Assembly (NCBI GenBank): GCA_035711845.1
Contig: DASTBU010000018.1
Coordinates: 1 to 59,700, forward strand
Source of the DNA: DASTBU01 sp035711845
Lineage (GTDB): Bacteria > Acidobacteriota > Vicinamibacteria > Vicinamibacterales > 2-12-FULL-66-21
Reading direction: 5' to 3'
DNA: 59,700 nt
A program made the translations under genes and the position numbers. The notes beneath the pieces are model-generated. The model was not told where the DNA came from. It saw nothing but the letters and a program-made list of their open reading frames with translations, and did not search any database. This document shows positions 42,240 to 49,854 of this stretch, piece after piece (position 1 is the stretch's first letter; each line of letters begins with the position of its first letter).

Positions 42240-43382
42240 TCATTTCAGGTGCGCCTGTTCCCACGCACGGACCCTCCGCCGTCCTTCGTCGAAGATGCGC
42301 TCGTAGTTGCCCTTCCGGATCCTGAGGCTCGCTTCAGGGGTCAACCCCTTCCAGACCGGCTTCCAGAGATCGAAGACTGCGTAGTAGGGTTTCGGCCCCG
42401 ACGGCGCCACCGTGTCGGTCCCGAACAGGAAGCGATCGGGGTGCCGGTTGAAGATGCCGACGACGCGGGCGACGACCTCCGGCGAGCTGACCGCGTACTT
42501 CGCGACCTCGTCCCACGAGATGTCGAACGACACGTGGCGGAGCGCCGGATCCTTCAGCATCTCTTCGAGGATTTGCAGGTGCGTCGGCGTACGCTCCGCG
42601 GCTTCCGCCGAAACCTGCACCGGGCGGACGATCCGGCCGAGCCCGGTGTGGGCCCAGATGATCGCCGTTCCCGGATGCCGCTCGAGCAGGTCTCTGGTCT
42701 GCGTCAGATAGACCGGCTCGGTGTCGGCCTTGCCGAACGGCATGTCGATGTCGTTGTGGAGGATGACTACGAGCCCTGACTCGCCGGCGAACTCGAGGAT
42801 GCGATCGAGCGCGGGGTTGGTGAGGCTGGCGGTCTCGCCGGCGATCTTGGCGGAGACGAACTCCTTGTGGATGCTGAACTCGCCAATGCCGGTGAAGACG
42901 CCCGGAAACGTCGCCAGGACGCGCTTGATGTGATCGACCGCGTACATGTCGGCCGGGTTGAAGCCGGTGATCATCGGGTCGAAGCGCGCCCTGGCCTGCT
43001 GGGGCAGCTTCAGGAAGACGCTGGCGATATACGCGTCGGTGAACGAGTAGTAGTAGAGCGGCGCGTCGCTCTGCAGGTAATAGGTCGGCGCGAAGTCGCC
43101 GGAGTTCGCATGCGACCACTGTTGCTGCAGCGGGATGCCGAAGAGCGTGGACCGACCGACGCGCGTGCCCATGATGTTCAGGAATTCGGCGGCCTCGATC
43201 CCCTGCTGAACGTAGTTGGTCAGGTGGAAGTGGGAATCGTGGAATCCGTCGGTGCTCGCGGCCGCCGGTGCCTGCGCGCGAAGCAGCACCGGACTCACGC
43301 CGGCGCTCGGGCTCGCTCCGGCGATCATGGCCGTGGCCAGCACGACCAATGGGATCAGTAGGCGCGCATGTGAGGTGGTCAT
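42240..43382 (-). CDS. Exported amidohydrolase-family protein
   Basis: A 380-aa protein. A signal-like N-terminus (LLIPLVVLATAMIAGASPSA) is followed by FHDSHFHLTNYVQQG, whose HxH is the first metal motif of TIM-barrel amidohydrolases. Later ligands may be the His in ILHNDIDMPFG and in AIIWAHTGLGRIV; RFLFGTDTVAP carries the usual aspartate. Length, a PPGTAI-free core and the FGTD end resemble 'amidohydrolase 2' (ACMSD-like) proteins. The substrate is unknown. It is part of the nine-gene run, 29 bases before the DcaP-like porin gene, so it may hydrolyse a periplasmic amide or peptide supplying the pathway. Confidence 0.82.
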   Translation of the reverse strand: MTTSHARLLIPLVVLATAMIAGASPSAGVSPVLLRAQAPAAASTDGFHDSHFHLTNYVQQGIEAAEFLNIMGTRVGRSTLFGIPLQQQWSHANSGDFAPTYYLQSDAPLYYYSFTDAYIASVFLKLPQQARARFDPMITGFNPADMYAVDHIKRVLATFPGVFTGIGEFSIHKEFVSAKIAGETASLTNPALDRILEFAGESGLVVILHNDIDMPFGKADTEPVYLTQTRDLLERHPGTAIIWAHTGLGRIVRPVQVSAEAAERTPTHLQILEEMLKDPALRHVSFDISWDEVAKYAVSSPEVVARVVGIFNRHPDRFLFGTDTVAPSGPKPYYAVFDLWKPVWKGLTPEASLRIRKGNYERIFDEGRRRVRAWEQAHLK

Positions 43383-43398
43383 CGCGGAAGCCTCGCGG

Positions 43399-45000
43399 TC
43401 AGAAGTTCACCTCGAAGTTGAAGTGGAAGACGGTGCCCTTCGCGCCGACCGGATACGGATACGCCGTGTATCCAACCGGGGCGCCGTCGACGTACATCCA
43501 CTCGCCATTGAGACGGAGGCCGCGCTCTTTCATCAGGAACCAGTTGGCACCGCCCCGCACTTCCCACGGGTCGCCGTGCTGTCCGAAAATCTGCGACCCG
43601 CTGAAGTAGGCCTGGATGATTTTCGGAACGGCCATCGCTGACGCCTGCAGCTGGTAGCCCCGATCGTCGATGTCTGGGATGCCTCCCGTGTTGACGCCCT
43701 TGTAGTTGCTCAACCAGCGCCAGTAGTACTCCCCCTCGAGCGCCAGACCCCGGTACTTCACGCCGGCGTCGATGCTCATCATCCGGTAGTCCACTTCGTT
43801 GACGGTGATCCCCGGACCGAACAGATTCGGCGTGAAGATCACGCTGCCGTCGGTCAGGCGGATCTGGCTGTTTTCGATCGATTCGGTTCCCGGCTGGCTC
43901 TGGCTGTCCTCGAGGCTGTGGGTGTAATGCCAGCCGATCCGGGTGGCCATCTGCTGGTGTCCCTCGTAATCGCCGAAACCACCCCAGGGCCCGAACTCGC
44001 CCGTCGCGGGCAGCCACGTCAGGGAGAACGATTGCGTATCGATCCGGTTATCGAGCTGCGCGGCGCTCACACCAAGCGTGCTCAGGTTGTTGGCGAACAT
44101 CGCCATGTACTTGACCTTGGTGTGGAGCTCTCCCTTGAGCCAGACGCCCGATGTGTAAGAGCCCCGGAAGAACTCGTCGGCAGTGAGGCGATCGTCGACG
44201 CCGAGCCAGTACGGGAACTGGCCCTCGGTGCTTCGTACAGAGGGCAGCGAGGTGATGCCGACGCCCACGTTCACGAAGCGGTTGAAGTTCCAACTGATGT
44301 TGCCGACACCGACGACCTGCGCCGGATCGCCCTGCGACGTATTGGCCGACCAGACGTACAGGTAGTAGCGGAACTTCGGGCTCAGGAACCACCCCGAGAA
44401 CGGCAGGAAGAATTTCTGCAGCTGGATGTCCTGACGCCGGTCGAGGGTGTGGGTGTTGCCGAAGGCGTCGACGTAGGTCTCCTCCAGGTTCCGCTGATTC
44501 AGATAGCGGCCATAGCTGAACAGCCGCATGTAGATCTGGCCCTTCTCGCCGTCGAAGAGCAGGAACCCGACGTTGGGAATGTGTCGTGGTGCCTTGGGCT
44601 GCGTCGTGTCCTGTGGCGCGGCAGGACCGGTCGCGAACTCGCCGCTGCAGCCGTCCGACACCCAGACGCTCGCCTGATCGTAGCCCCACGTCTTCCCGAG
44701 CAGGCACGGCGCCTCGCCCGTCGATCGCAGCAGCACCACGCCGGCCGACGTGTCGGCGCCACAGCTGGTACGTTCACCGGGCTTGGACGCGCATGAGATC
44801 GTCGCGGAAACGGGTTGCTGCGCGCGGGCCGGCGACGTCATCGGGACTGGACGTGTGGTCGTATCCGACGGCGTCACCCGTGTGTGCGCGCTCGCGCGAT
44901 GCGACATGACGCACACGACGAAGAGCGCGAGGACGACACGGGCGCCTGTCGCGTGATGAGGCAGGCCATACCCGGACCCTGCGAAGCCGAGAAAGGGCAT
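43399..45000 (-). CDS. Porin with N-terminal DUF3011-like domain
   Basis: About 533 aa (start uncertain; ATG at 45000 without a clear ribosome-binding site, or a later start near the hydrophobic ARVVLALFVVCVMSHRASA). After the leader comes ISCASKPGERTSCGADTSAG and LGKTWGYDQASVWVSDGCSG, a Cys-containing DUF3011-like domain that resembles a small lectin- or lysozyme-inhibitor-like fold. From about residue 160 the rest is a beta-barrel ending in FHFNFEVNF, with strands such as YYLYVWSANTSQGDP. This domain pairing is unusual. It is the first gene of the nine-gene run and lies back-to-back with the sigma-54-driven barrel gene. Confidence 0.78.
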   Translation of the reverse strand: MPFLGFAGSGYGLPHHATGARVVLALFVVCVMSHRASAHTRVTPSDTTTRPVPMTSPARAQQPVSATISCASKPGERTSCGADTSAGVVLLRSTGEAPCLLGKTWGYDQASVWVSDGCSGEFATGPAAPQDTTQPKAPRHIPNVGFLLFDGEKGQIYMRLFSYGRYLNQRNLEETYVDAFGNTHTLDRRQDIQLQKFFLPFSGWFLSPKFRYYLYVWSANTSQGDPAQVVGVGNISWNFNRFVNVGVGITSLPSVRSTEGQFPYWLGVDDRLTADEFFRGSYTSGVWLKGELHTKVKYMAMFANNLSTLGVSAAQLDNRIDTQSFSLTWLPATGEFGPWGGFGDYEGHQQMATRIGWHYTHSLEDSQSQPGTESIENSQIRLTDGSVIFTPNLFGPGITVNEVDYRMMSIDAGVKYRGLALEGEYYWRWLSNYKGVNTGGIPDIDDRGYQLQASAMAVPKIIQAYFSGSQIFGQHGDPWEVRGGANWFLMKERGLRLNGEWMYVDGAPVGYTAYPYPVGAKGTVFHFNFEVNF

Positions 45001-45114
45001 GGCTGCGGGATGAGCACTCGGGATGCCATGCACCGGCGAGGCCGCCGGCGCGCGGCAAACCGTAGCGATTCGGCGCTTCGAGCGACGCCGGCGAGGCACA
45101 CTCTGTCGACAAAG

Positions 45115-45132
45115 GCTCCGTTATTCCGGAGC
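45115..45132 (+). promoter_or_regulatory. Candidate enhancer (inverted repeat) for the 45236 promoter
   Basis: GCTCCG-TTATTC-CGGAGC is a 6-bp inverted repeat 104 bp upstream of the sigma-54 -24 element, a usual distance for an activator-binding site. It also lies just upstream of the divergent porin gene. Binding is inferred. Confidence 0.35.
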
Positions 45133-45235
45133 GCCTCCGGTACTGCGTCGCGCTACACCGGCCACGATGAACCCCGCGCCCGTACGAACCACCACCCTGA
45201 TCATGCACCACCCGCGCGACGCGTGACGCACCGCA

Positions 45236-45251
45236 TGGCACGCCGGATGCT
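45236..45251 (+). promoter_or_regulatory. Sigma-54 (-24/-12) promoter
   Basis: TGGCACG-CCGG-ATGC-T against the consensus TGGCACG-N4-TTGC-(A/T): the -24 block is perfect and the -12 block has one change. It lies 51 bases upstream of the barrel gene ATG at 45302. Together with the FhlA-like activator gene at 58.4 kb this suggests sigma-54 control in this part of the chromosome. Confidence 0.72.
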
Positions 45252-45301
45252 CCCCGTGGATCGCAGGCCAGCTGCTTCATGCGACAGGAAAGGGAGCAAA
45301 C

Positions 45302-46012
45302 ATGCGGTACAGAATCACGGGTGCTTTGATCGCGCTGTTCGTAACAGGCGCCGCCGCCGGCGCACAGGCGCAGGAGAAGCGGGTGCTCTTCTCGCTCGGC
45401 GGTGGCCTCACCGCCCCGAACTCCGAAGTGCGCGATCGCTTCGGCGACGGGTTCAACTTCAACGTCGGCCTGCAGGTGAACGTGACGCCGGTCATCGGCA
45501 TCGAGGGTCTCTACAGCTTCAACGGGCTCGGCGAGAAGGACATCTCCATCCCCGTCTTCCCGACCCCGGTCGAGGATGGGGGCGTGCCGACGAACTTCTC
45601 CGCCAACATGAACATGCAGTACGGAACGGTGAGCCTGATTGCCCAGAAGCCGGACGGCGGCGTCAGGCCATACGGTCTCGTCGGCATGGGCGTCTACTAC
45701 CGGCCGGTTGAACTGACCACACCGGGCGTCGGCTGGGTGCCGGGCTACTGCGACCCGTGGTGGTACGTCTGCTACCCCGGCGGCTGGGTCGAAACCACCA
45801 ACGTCGTCGGCGAGCGCAGCTCTACTGACTTCGGGATGGACTTCGGCGGTGGCGTGAACTTCGGCACCTTCTTCGCCGAGGTGCGCTATCACTACATCTG
45901 GGGACCCGAGGTGCAGGCGAATCAGGTGACGCTGCCAATCGCCGGCGTCGACGTGGACACGCGCAAGGCCAATGGACAGTTCCTGGCCACGACCGTCGGC
46001 TTCCGGTTCTGA
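45302..46012 (+). CDS. Small outer-membrane beta-barrel protein
   Basis: A 236-aa protein. A signal peptide (RYRITGALIALFVTGAAAGA, cleaved at AQAQ) precedes an eight- to ten-strand barrel (VLFSLGGGLTAPNSEVRDRF, GFNFNVGLQVNVTPVIGIEG) that ends in FLATTVGFRF, with the C-terminal Phe for barrel assembly. One loop is Trp/Tyr/Cys-rich (GYCDPWWYVCYPGGW). It resembles OmpA/OmpW-like outer-membrane beta-barrel proteins. GGAAAGGGAG precedes the ATG. It is monocistronic: sigma-54 promoter upstream and two hairpins downstream. Confidence 0.87.
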   Translation: MRYRITGALIALFVTGAAAGAQAQEKRVLFSLGGGLTAPNSEVRDRFGDGFNFNVGLQVNVTPVIGIEGLYSFNGLGEKDISIPVFPTPVEDGGVPTNFSANMNMQYGTVSLIAQKPDGGVRPYGLVGMGVYYRPVELTTPGVGWVPGYCDPWWYVCYPGGWVETTNVVGERSSTDFGMDFGGGVNFGTFFAEVRYHYIWGPEVQANQVTLPIAGVDVDTRKANGQFLATTVGFRF

Positions 46013-46030
46013 CGGTCGTCCCATCATCAT

Positions 46031-46093
46031 CGCCGCGGATCTCCTCCTCCGCGGCGCGACGCCGCCCGGCCGAGCCTTCCGCCGGGCGGCGTC
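46031..46093 (+). terminator. Tandem hairpin terminator after the barrel gene
   Basis: Hairpin 1: CGCCGCGGA / TCCGCGGCG (46031-46056), 9-bp stem. Hairpin 2: GACGCCGCCCGGC / GCCGGGCGGCGTC (46058-46093), perfect 13-bp stem with 10-base loop. No U-tract follows, so termination may be weak or Rho-assisted; the hairpins may also protect the 3' end. The region 46094-46375 holds no gene. Confidence 0.65.
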
Positions 46094-46375
46094 GTCTGTG
46101 CACAACCGATTACCTGGGACGTCTGCGGAGGCGAGCCGTTCCCGGCCGCCTCCGTCATGCCGGGGAACATCCGGTACTCCGTAGCGTCGCTCGGACCGAG
46201 GTGCTCCCGGCAGACGTGAAACCGCTGTCGGGTGAGCGTTGGTCGTCTGGAAGCTCTGGCTTGGCCGCGGGCACGGCACCTGCAGCGAGCCCGATGAAGG
46301 CACTACCGCCCTGCGCAACTCTCTTCACACGACGACACTATTTATGGCGTAGCTGCCGGATACTTCAGGATTCTC

Positions 46376-47641
46376 GTGGCACTCGCAACCAGAACGGCGG
46401 TCGTCGCGTGGCTCATCACGGCCGTGTACTACTTCTACCAGTACACGCTGCGCTCGGCGCCCGCCGTGATGATGCCGCAGCTCTCGGATGCCTTCGGCCT
46501 GACGGCCATGGGCGTCGCTTCGCTGGCAGGGCTGTTCTACTACGGCTACTCCCCGTTCAGCCTGGTCGCCGGCGTCGCCCTGGACCGGCTCGGCGCGCGT
46601 CGCGTCGTGCCGATCGGCGCCGCCGCCGTCGGGGTCGGCGCGCTGCTCTTCGCATCCGGCAGCAGCCAGGCGGCAAGCCTGGGCCGCCTGCTGCAGGGCG
46701 CGGGCGGCGTGTTCGCGCTGGTCGGCGCCGTTTACATCGCGACAACCAGCTTTCCGGCGTCGCGGGCCGCCACGCTCATCGGCGCCACGCAGATGTTCGG
46801 GATGGCGGGCGGATCCGCCGGCCAGTTCGTGGTGGGTCCGCTCATGGGCGCCGGCGTCCCCTGGCAGTCGTTCTGGATCGTCATGGGGATAGGCGGTCTG
46901 GTGATCAGCGTCGTGCTCTACATGCTGCTTCCCGCGCCGGCGAAGAACAGCGGGACCGGAGCGGGCGCCGACTGGATGAAGGGCGCGGCGCGGGCGATGG
47001 GGATCGTGTTCCGCAACCCACAGTCGATCCTGTGCGGGATGATTGCCGGCCTGATTTTCATCCCGACCACCATCTTCGACATGATCTGGGGCGTACGCTA
47101 CCTGCAGGAGGCGCGCGGCTTCGATTACGCCACGGCAGTGCTGCGATCCGCCTCGGTCCCGCTCGGCTGGATCATCGGCTGTCCGCTGCTTGGATTCCTC
47201 TCCGATCGCCTCGGCCGGCGCAAGCCGGTCATCGCCGGCGGCGCGGTGCTGCTGATGCTGTGTCTCGCGTGGATCCTCTACGGCCCGGCGGACGTCTTTC
47301 CGCCCTACGTGCTCGGGCTCACCGCCGGCATTGCCTCCGGGTCGGCAATGGTGCCGTACACGGTGATCAAGGAGGCCAACCCGCCGAACGTCAGCGGGAC
47401 AGCGACCGGCGTCATCAACTTTCTCAACTTCACCTTCAGCGCGCTCCTGGGACCGGTGTTCGCCTGGGGCCTGGCCGCGGTCAGCGGCGGCGCCTCGCGG
47501 ATGACGTTCGAGCACTACCAGACGGCGTTCGAGCCGCTGCTCTACGGCGTCGCGCTGGCCATCGTCCTCACGCTTCTCCTGAAGGAAACCGGACCGGCGG
47601 TCCGCGCGCCGGCTGCGGTCACAGCGGGGTATACGCCATGA
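46376..47641 (+). CDS. Major facilitator superfamily transporter
   Basis: A 421-aa protein with twelve hydrophobic segments. The MFS loop 2-3 motif is GVALDRLGARRVVPIGA, and the matching loop 8-9 motif is GFLSDRLGRRKPVIAGG. YFYQYTLRSAPAVMMPQLSDAFGL at the start resembles the phosphate/hexuronate and nitrate-type anion:cation symporter branch. It starts at GTG 46376. It overlaps the phosphotransacetylase gene by 4 bases (ATGA), so it belongs to the fermentation operon and may import a substrate or export a carboxylate. The substrate is unknown. Confidence 0.86.
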   Translation: MALATRTAVVAWLITAVYYFYQYTLRSAPAVMMPQLSDAFGLTAMGVASLAGLFYYGYSPFSLVAGVALDRLGARRVVPIGAAAVGVGALLFASGSSQAASLGRLLQGAGGVFALVGAVYIATTSFPASRAATLIGATQMFGMAGGSAGQFVVGPLMGAGVPWQSFWIVMGIGGLVISVVLYMLLPAPAKNSGTGAGADWMKGAARAMGIVFRNPQSILCGMIAGLIFIPTTIFDMIWGVRYLQEARGFDYATAVLRSASVPLGWIIGCPLLGFLSDRLGRRKPVIAGGAVLLMLCLAWILYGPADVFPPYVLGLTAGIASGSAMVPYTVIKEANPPNVSGTATGVINFLNFTFSALLGPVFAWGLAAVSGGASRMTFEHYQTAFEPLLYGVALAIVLTLLLKETGPAVRAPAAVTAGYTP

Positions 47642-48585
47642 CTCGAGACCAAGGAACCGGGAAGTACGAACACCTGCTGGTGCGGTGCCGGAGCCTGGAG
47701 CCCATTCCCACGGCAGTGGTACATCCCTGCGACGCCAGATCGCTGCTCGGCGCGCAAGAGGCGGCTGGCAAGGGGTTGATCACGCCAATTCTCGTCGGCC
47801 CTGCAGCCAGGATTCGCGCCGTCGCGAAGGAGAGCGGCATCACCCTGGGCGATACCCGCGTCGTGGACGCTCCGCACAGTCACGGAGCGGCAGCCGCGGC
47901 GGTGGACCTGGTGCGGCGCGGTGAGGCGGAGCTGCTCATGAAGGGGAGCCTGCACACCGACGAGCTCCTCGGTGCGGTCGTGGCTCGTGAAAGCGGGCTG
48001 CGGACCGGACGGCGGATCAGCCATGTCTTCCTCATGGATGTGCCGACCTATCACAAGGTGCTGATCATCACCGACGCTGCGATCAACATCGCCCCGGCGC
48101 TCGAGGAGAAGGCCGATATCTGTCAGAACGCGATCGATCTCGCCATCGCGTTCGGGGTCGAGACGCCCAAGGTGGCGATTCTCGCCGCGGTCGAGACCGT
48201 GAGCTCGAAGATGCCGGCGACGATCGACGCCGCGGCGCTGTGCAAGATGGCGGAGCGCCGTCAGATCACGGGCGGCCTCCTGGACGGCCCGCTCGCCTTC
48301 GACAACGCGATCAGCCGGGAGGCGGCGCGGGTGAAGGGCATCGAGTCGAAGGTCGCCGGTGATCCCGACATCCTCCTCGTGCCCGACCTCGAGGCGGGCA
48401 ACATGCTGGCGAAGCAGCTCTCGTTCCTCGCCAACGCCGACAGCGCGGGCCTGGTGCTGGGGGCGCGGGTGCCGATCATCCTGACGAGCCGCGCCGACAG
48501 CGTGCGCTCGCGGATTGCGAGTTCCGCCGTGGCGATGCTGGCCGCCCACGCGCGGCGGACCGCCGCCGCGGCGGCGACGGTCTGA
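47638..48585 (+). CDS. pta: Phosphate acetyl/butyryltransferase
   Basis: A 315-aa protein of the PTA_PTB family (the compact form lacking the N-terminal DRTGG region). PTAVVHPCDARSLLGAQEAAG begins the fold, ELLMKGSLHTDELLGAVV is a conserved substrate helix, and FLMDVPTYHKVLIITDAAINIAPALEEKADI is the signature. The C-terminal PDILLVPDLEAGNMLAKQLSF is also conserved. It converts acyl-CoA and phosphate to acyl-phosphate and CoA. Neighbouring acetate kinase and pyruvate formate-lyase make acetyl-CoA the probable substrate, though the family includes butyryl enzymes. ATG at 47638 overlaps the MFS stop. Confidence 0.9.
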   Translation: MTRDQGTGKYEHLLVRCRSLEPIPTAVVHPCDARSLLGAQEAAGKGLITPILVGPAARIRAVAKESGITLGDTRVVDAPHSHGAAAAAVDLVRRGEAELLMKGSLHTDELLGAVVARESGLRTGRRISHVFLMDVPTYHKVLIITDAAINIAPALEEKADICQNAIDLAIAFGVETPKVAILAAVETVSSKMPATIDAAALCKMAERRQITGGLLDGPLAFDNAISREAARVKGIESKVAGDPDILLVPDLEAGNMLAKQLSFLANADSAGLVLGARVPIILTSRADSVRSRIASSAVAMLAAHARRTAAAAATV

Positions 48586-48639
48586 TTCGGGGGCCGCGTC
48601 CCGTCCGAGACGCGCGACGCCGGAGAGGGAGCTGGAGGC

Positions 48640-49836
48640 GTGGAAGACTATGCGCTCGTCCTCAATGCGGGCTCGTCGAGCCTGAAGTTTTGCGTCTACC
48701 AGCGGCCGGAGACCGAGCGGTGGCGGCTCGCCGCCCGCGGCCAGATCGAAGGCATCGGCACGGCGCCGCGCCTCCTGGTGAAGGACGGCGCCGGCGCCGC
48801 GCTGGCCGATGCCCCGCTGGATACGGGCGTGCGCGATGGCCGGACCGCGCTCGATGCCCTCGCCGGCTGGTTGCGCGGCCGGTACGGTGGCGCACGCGTG
48901 CTCGGCGTCGGCCATCGCGTGGTGCACGGCGGCGCGCGGTATCCGGGACCGACGATCGTCACGCCGCTGGTGCTGAACGACCTGCGCCAGCTCGTGCCGC
49001 TGGCGCCGCTGCACCAGCCGCACAACCTCGCCGCGATCGAGGCCGCCGCCGAGCGCCTCCCCGGCGTGCCGCAGGTGGCCTGCTTCGACACCAGTTTCCA
49101 TCGCGGACAGCCGCCGGTGGCCGAGCTCGTCCCGCTGCCCTTGGAGATCCGGAATGCCGGCGTGCAGCGCTACGGATTCCACGGTCTCTCCTACGAGTAC
49201 ATCGCCTCGGTGCTGCCGGAGGTGGCGCCGGAGATCGCGGGGGGACGCGTAATCGTCGCGCACCTGGGCAGCGGGTCCAGCCTGTGCGCGCTGAAGAACG
49301 GCCGGAGCGTGGACAGCACGCTCGGGTTCACGGCGCTCGACGGCCTGTGCATGGGAACTCGTCCCGGGGCCCTCGACCCGGGCGTCGTGCTGTACCTCTT
49401 CCAGATCCTGGGACTCTCGGCGACAGAGGTCGAGACCATCCTCTACAAGAAGTCGGGCCTGCTCGGCATCTCGGGGATCAGCAACGACATGCGCGATCTG
49501 CTGGCGAGCGAGGCGCCCGCCGCCCGTCTCGCCGTCGACTACTTCGTCTACCGCGCCACCAAGGAGATTGGCGCGCTGGCGGCAGTGCTCGGCGGGATCG
49601 ACGCGCTCGTCTTCACCGCCGGCATCGGCGAGAACGCGCCCGAGATCCGGCGCCGCATCGCCGAGGCGTCGGTGTGGCTGGGCGTCGAGCTGGATGGCGC
49701 GGCCAACGCGCGCCGGGCCCCGCGGATCTCCACACCCGGCAGCCCGGTGTCGGTCTGGGTCATCCCCACCAACGAAGAACTGATGATCGCCCGGCACACT
49801 GGTGTGATGCTGGGCCTGCTTGAAGCCCGGACGTAA
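48640..49836 (+). CDS. ackA: Acetate kinase
   Basis: A 398-aa protein from GTG 48640 with GGGAG upstream. LVLNAGSSSLKFCVYQ is the N-terminal phosphate loop, VLGVGHRVVHGGARYPGPT the substrate loop, FDTSFHRGQPPVAELVPLPL and YGFHGLSYEYIA conserved catalytic segments, VAHLGSGSSLCALKNGRSVDSTLGFTALDG the ATP-binding region, and FTAGIGENAPEIRRRI the C-terminal adenosine loop. It makes ATP and acetate from acetyl-phosphate. It follows phosphotransacetylase by 54 bases and precedes pyruvate formate-lyase by 18, completing a pyruvate-to-acetate ATP-yielding route. Confidence 0.95.
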   Translation: MEDYALVLNAGSSSLKFCVYQRPETERWRLAARGQIEGIGTAPRLLVKDGAGAALADAPLDTGVRDGRTALDALAGWLRGRYGGARVLGVGHRVVHGGARYPGPTIVTPLVLNDLRQLVPLAPLHQPHNLAAIEAAAERLPGVPQVACFDTSFHRGQPPVAELVPLPLEIRNAGVQRYGFHGLSYEYIASVLPEVAPEIAGGRVIVAHLGSGSSLCALKNGRSVDSTLGFTALDGLCMGTRPGALDPGVVLYLFQILGLSATEVETILYKKSGLLGISGISNDMRDLLASEAPAARLAVDYFVYRATKEIGALAAVLGGIDALVFTAGIGENAPEIRRRIAEASVWLGVELDGAANARRAPRISTPGSPVSVWVIPTNEELMIARHTGVMLGLLEART

Positions 49837-49854
49837 CGGGCGAAGGAGCATTCC

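Noticed and set aside
46201..46400. A longer frame upstream of the phosphotransacetylase start
   Set aside because: It runs out of frame through the MFS gene; the ATG at 47638 fits the family N-terminus and the ATGA overlap.
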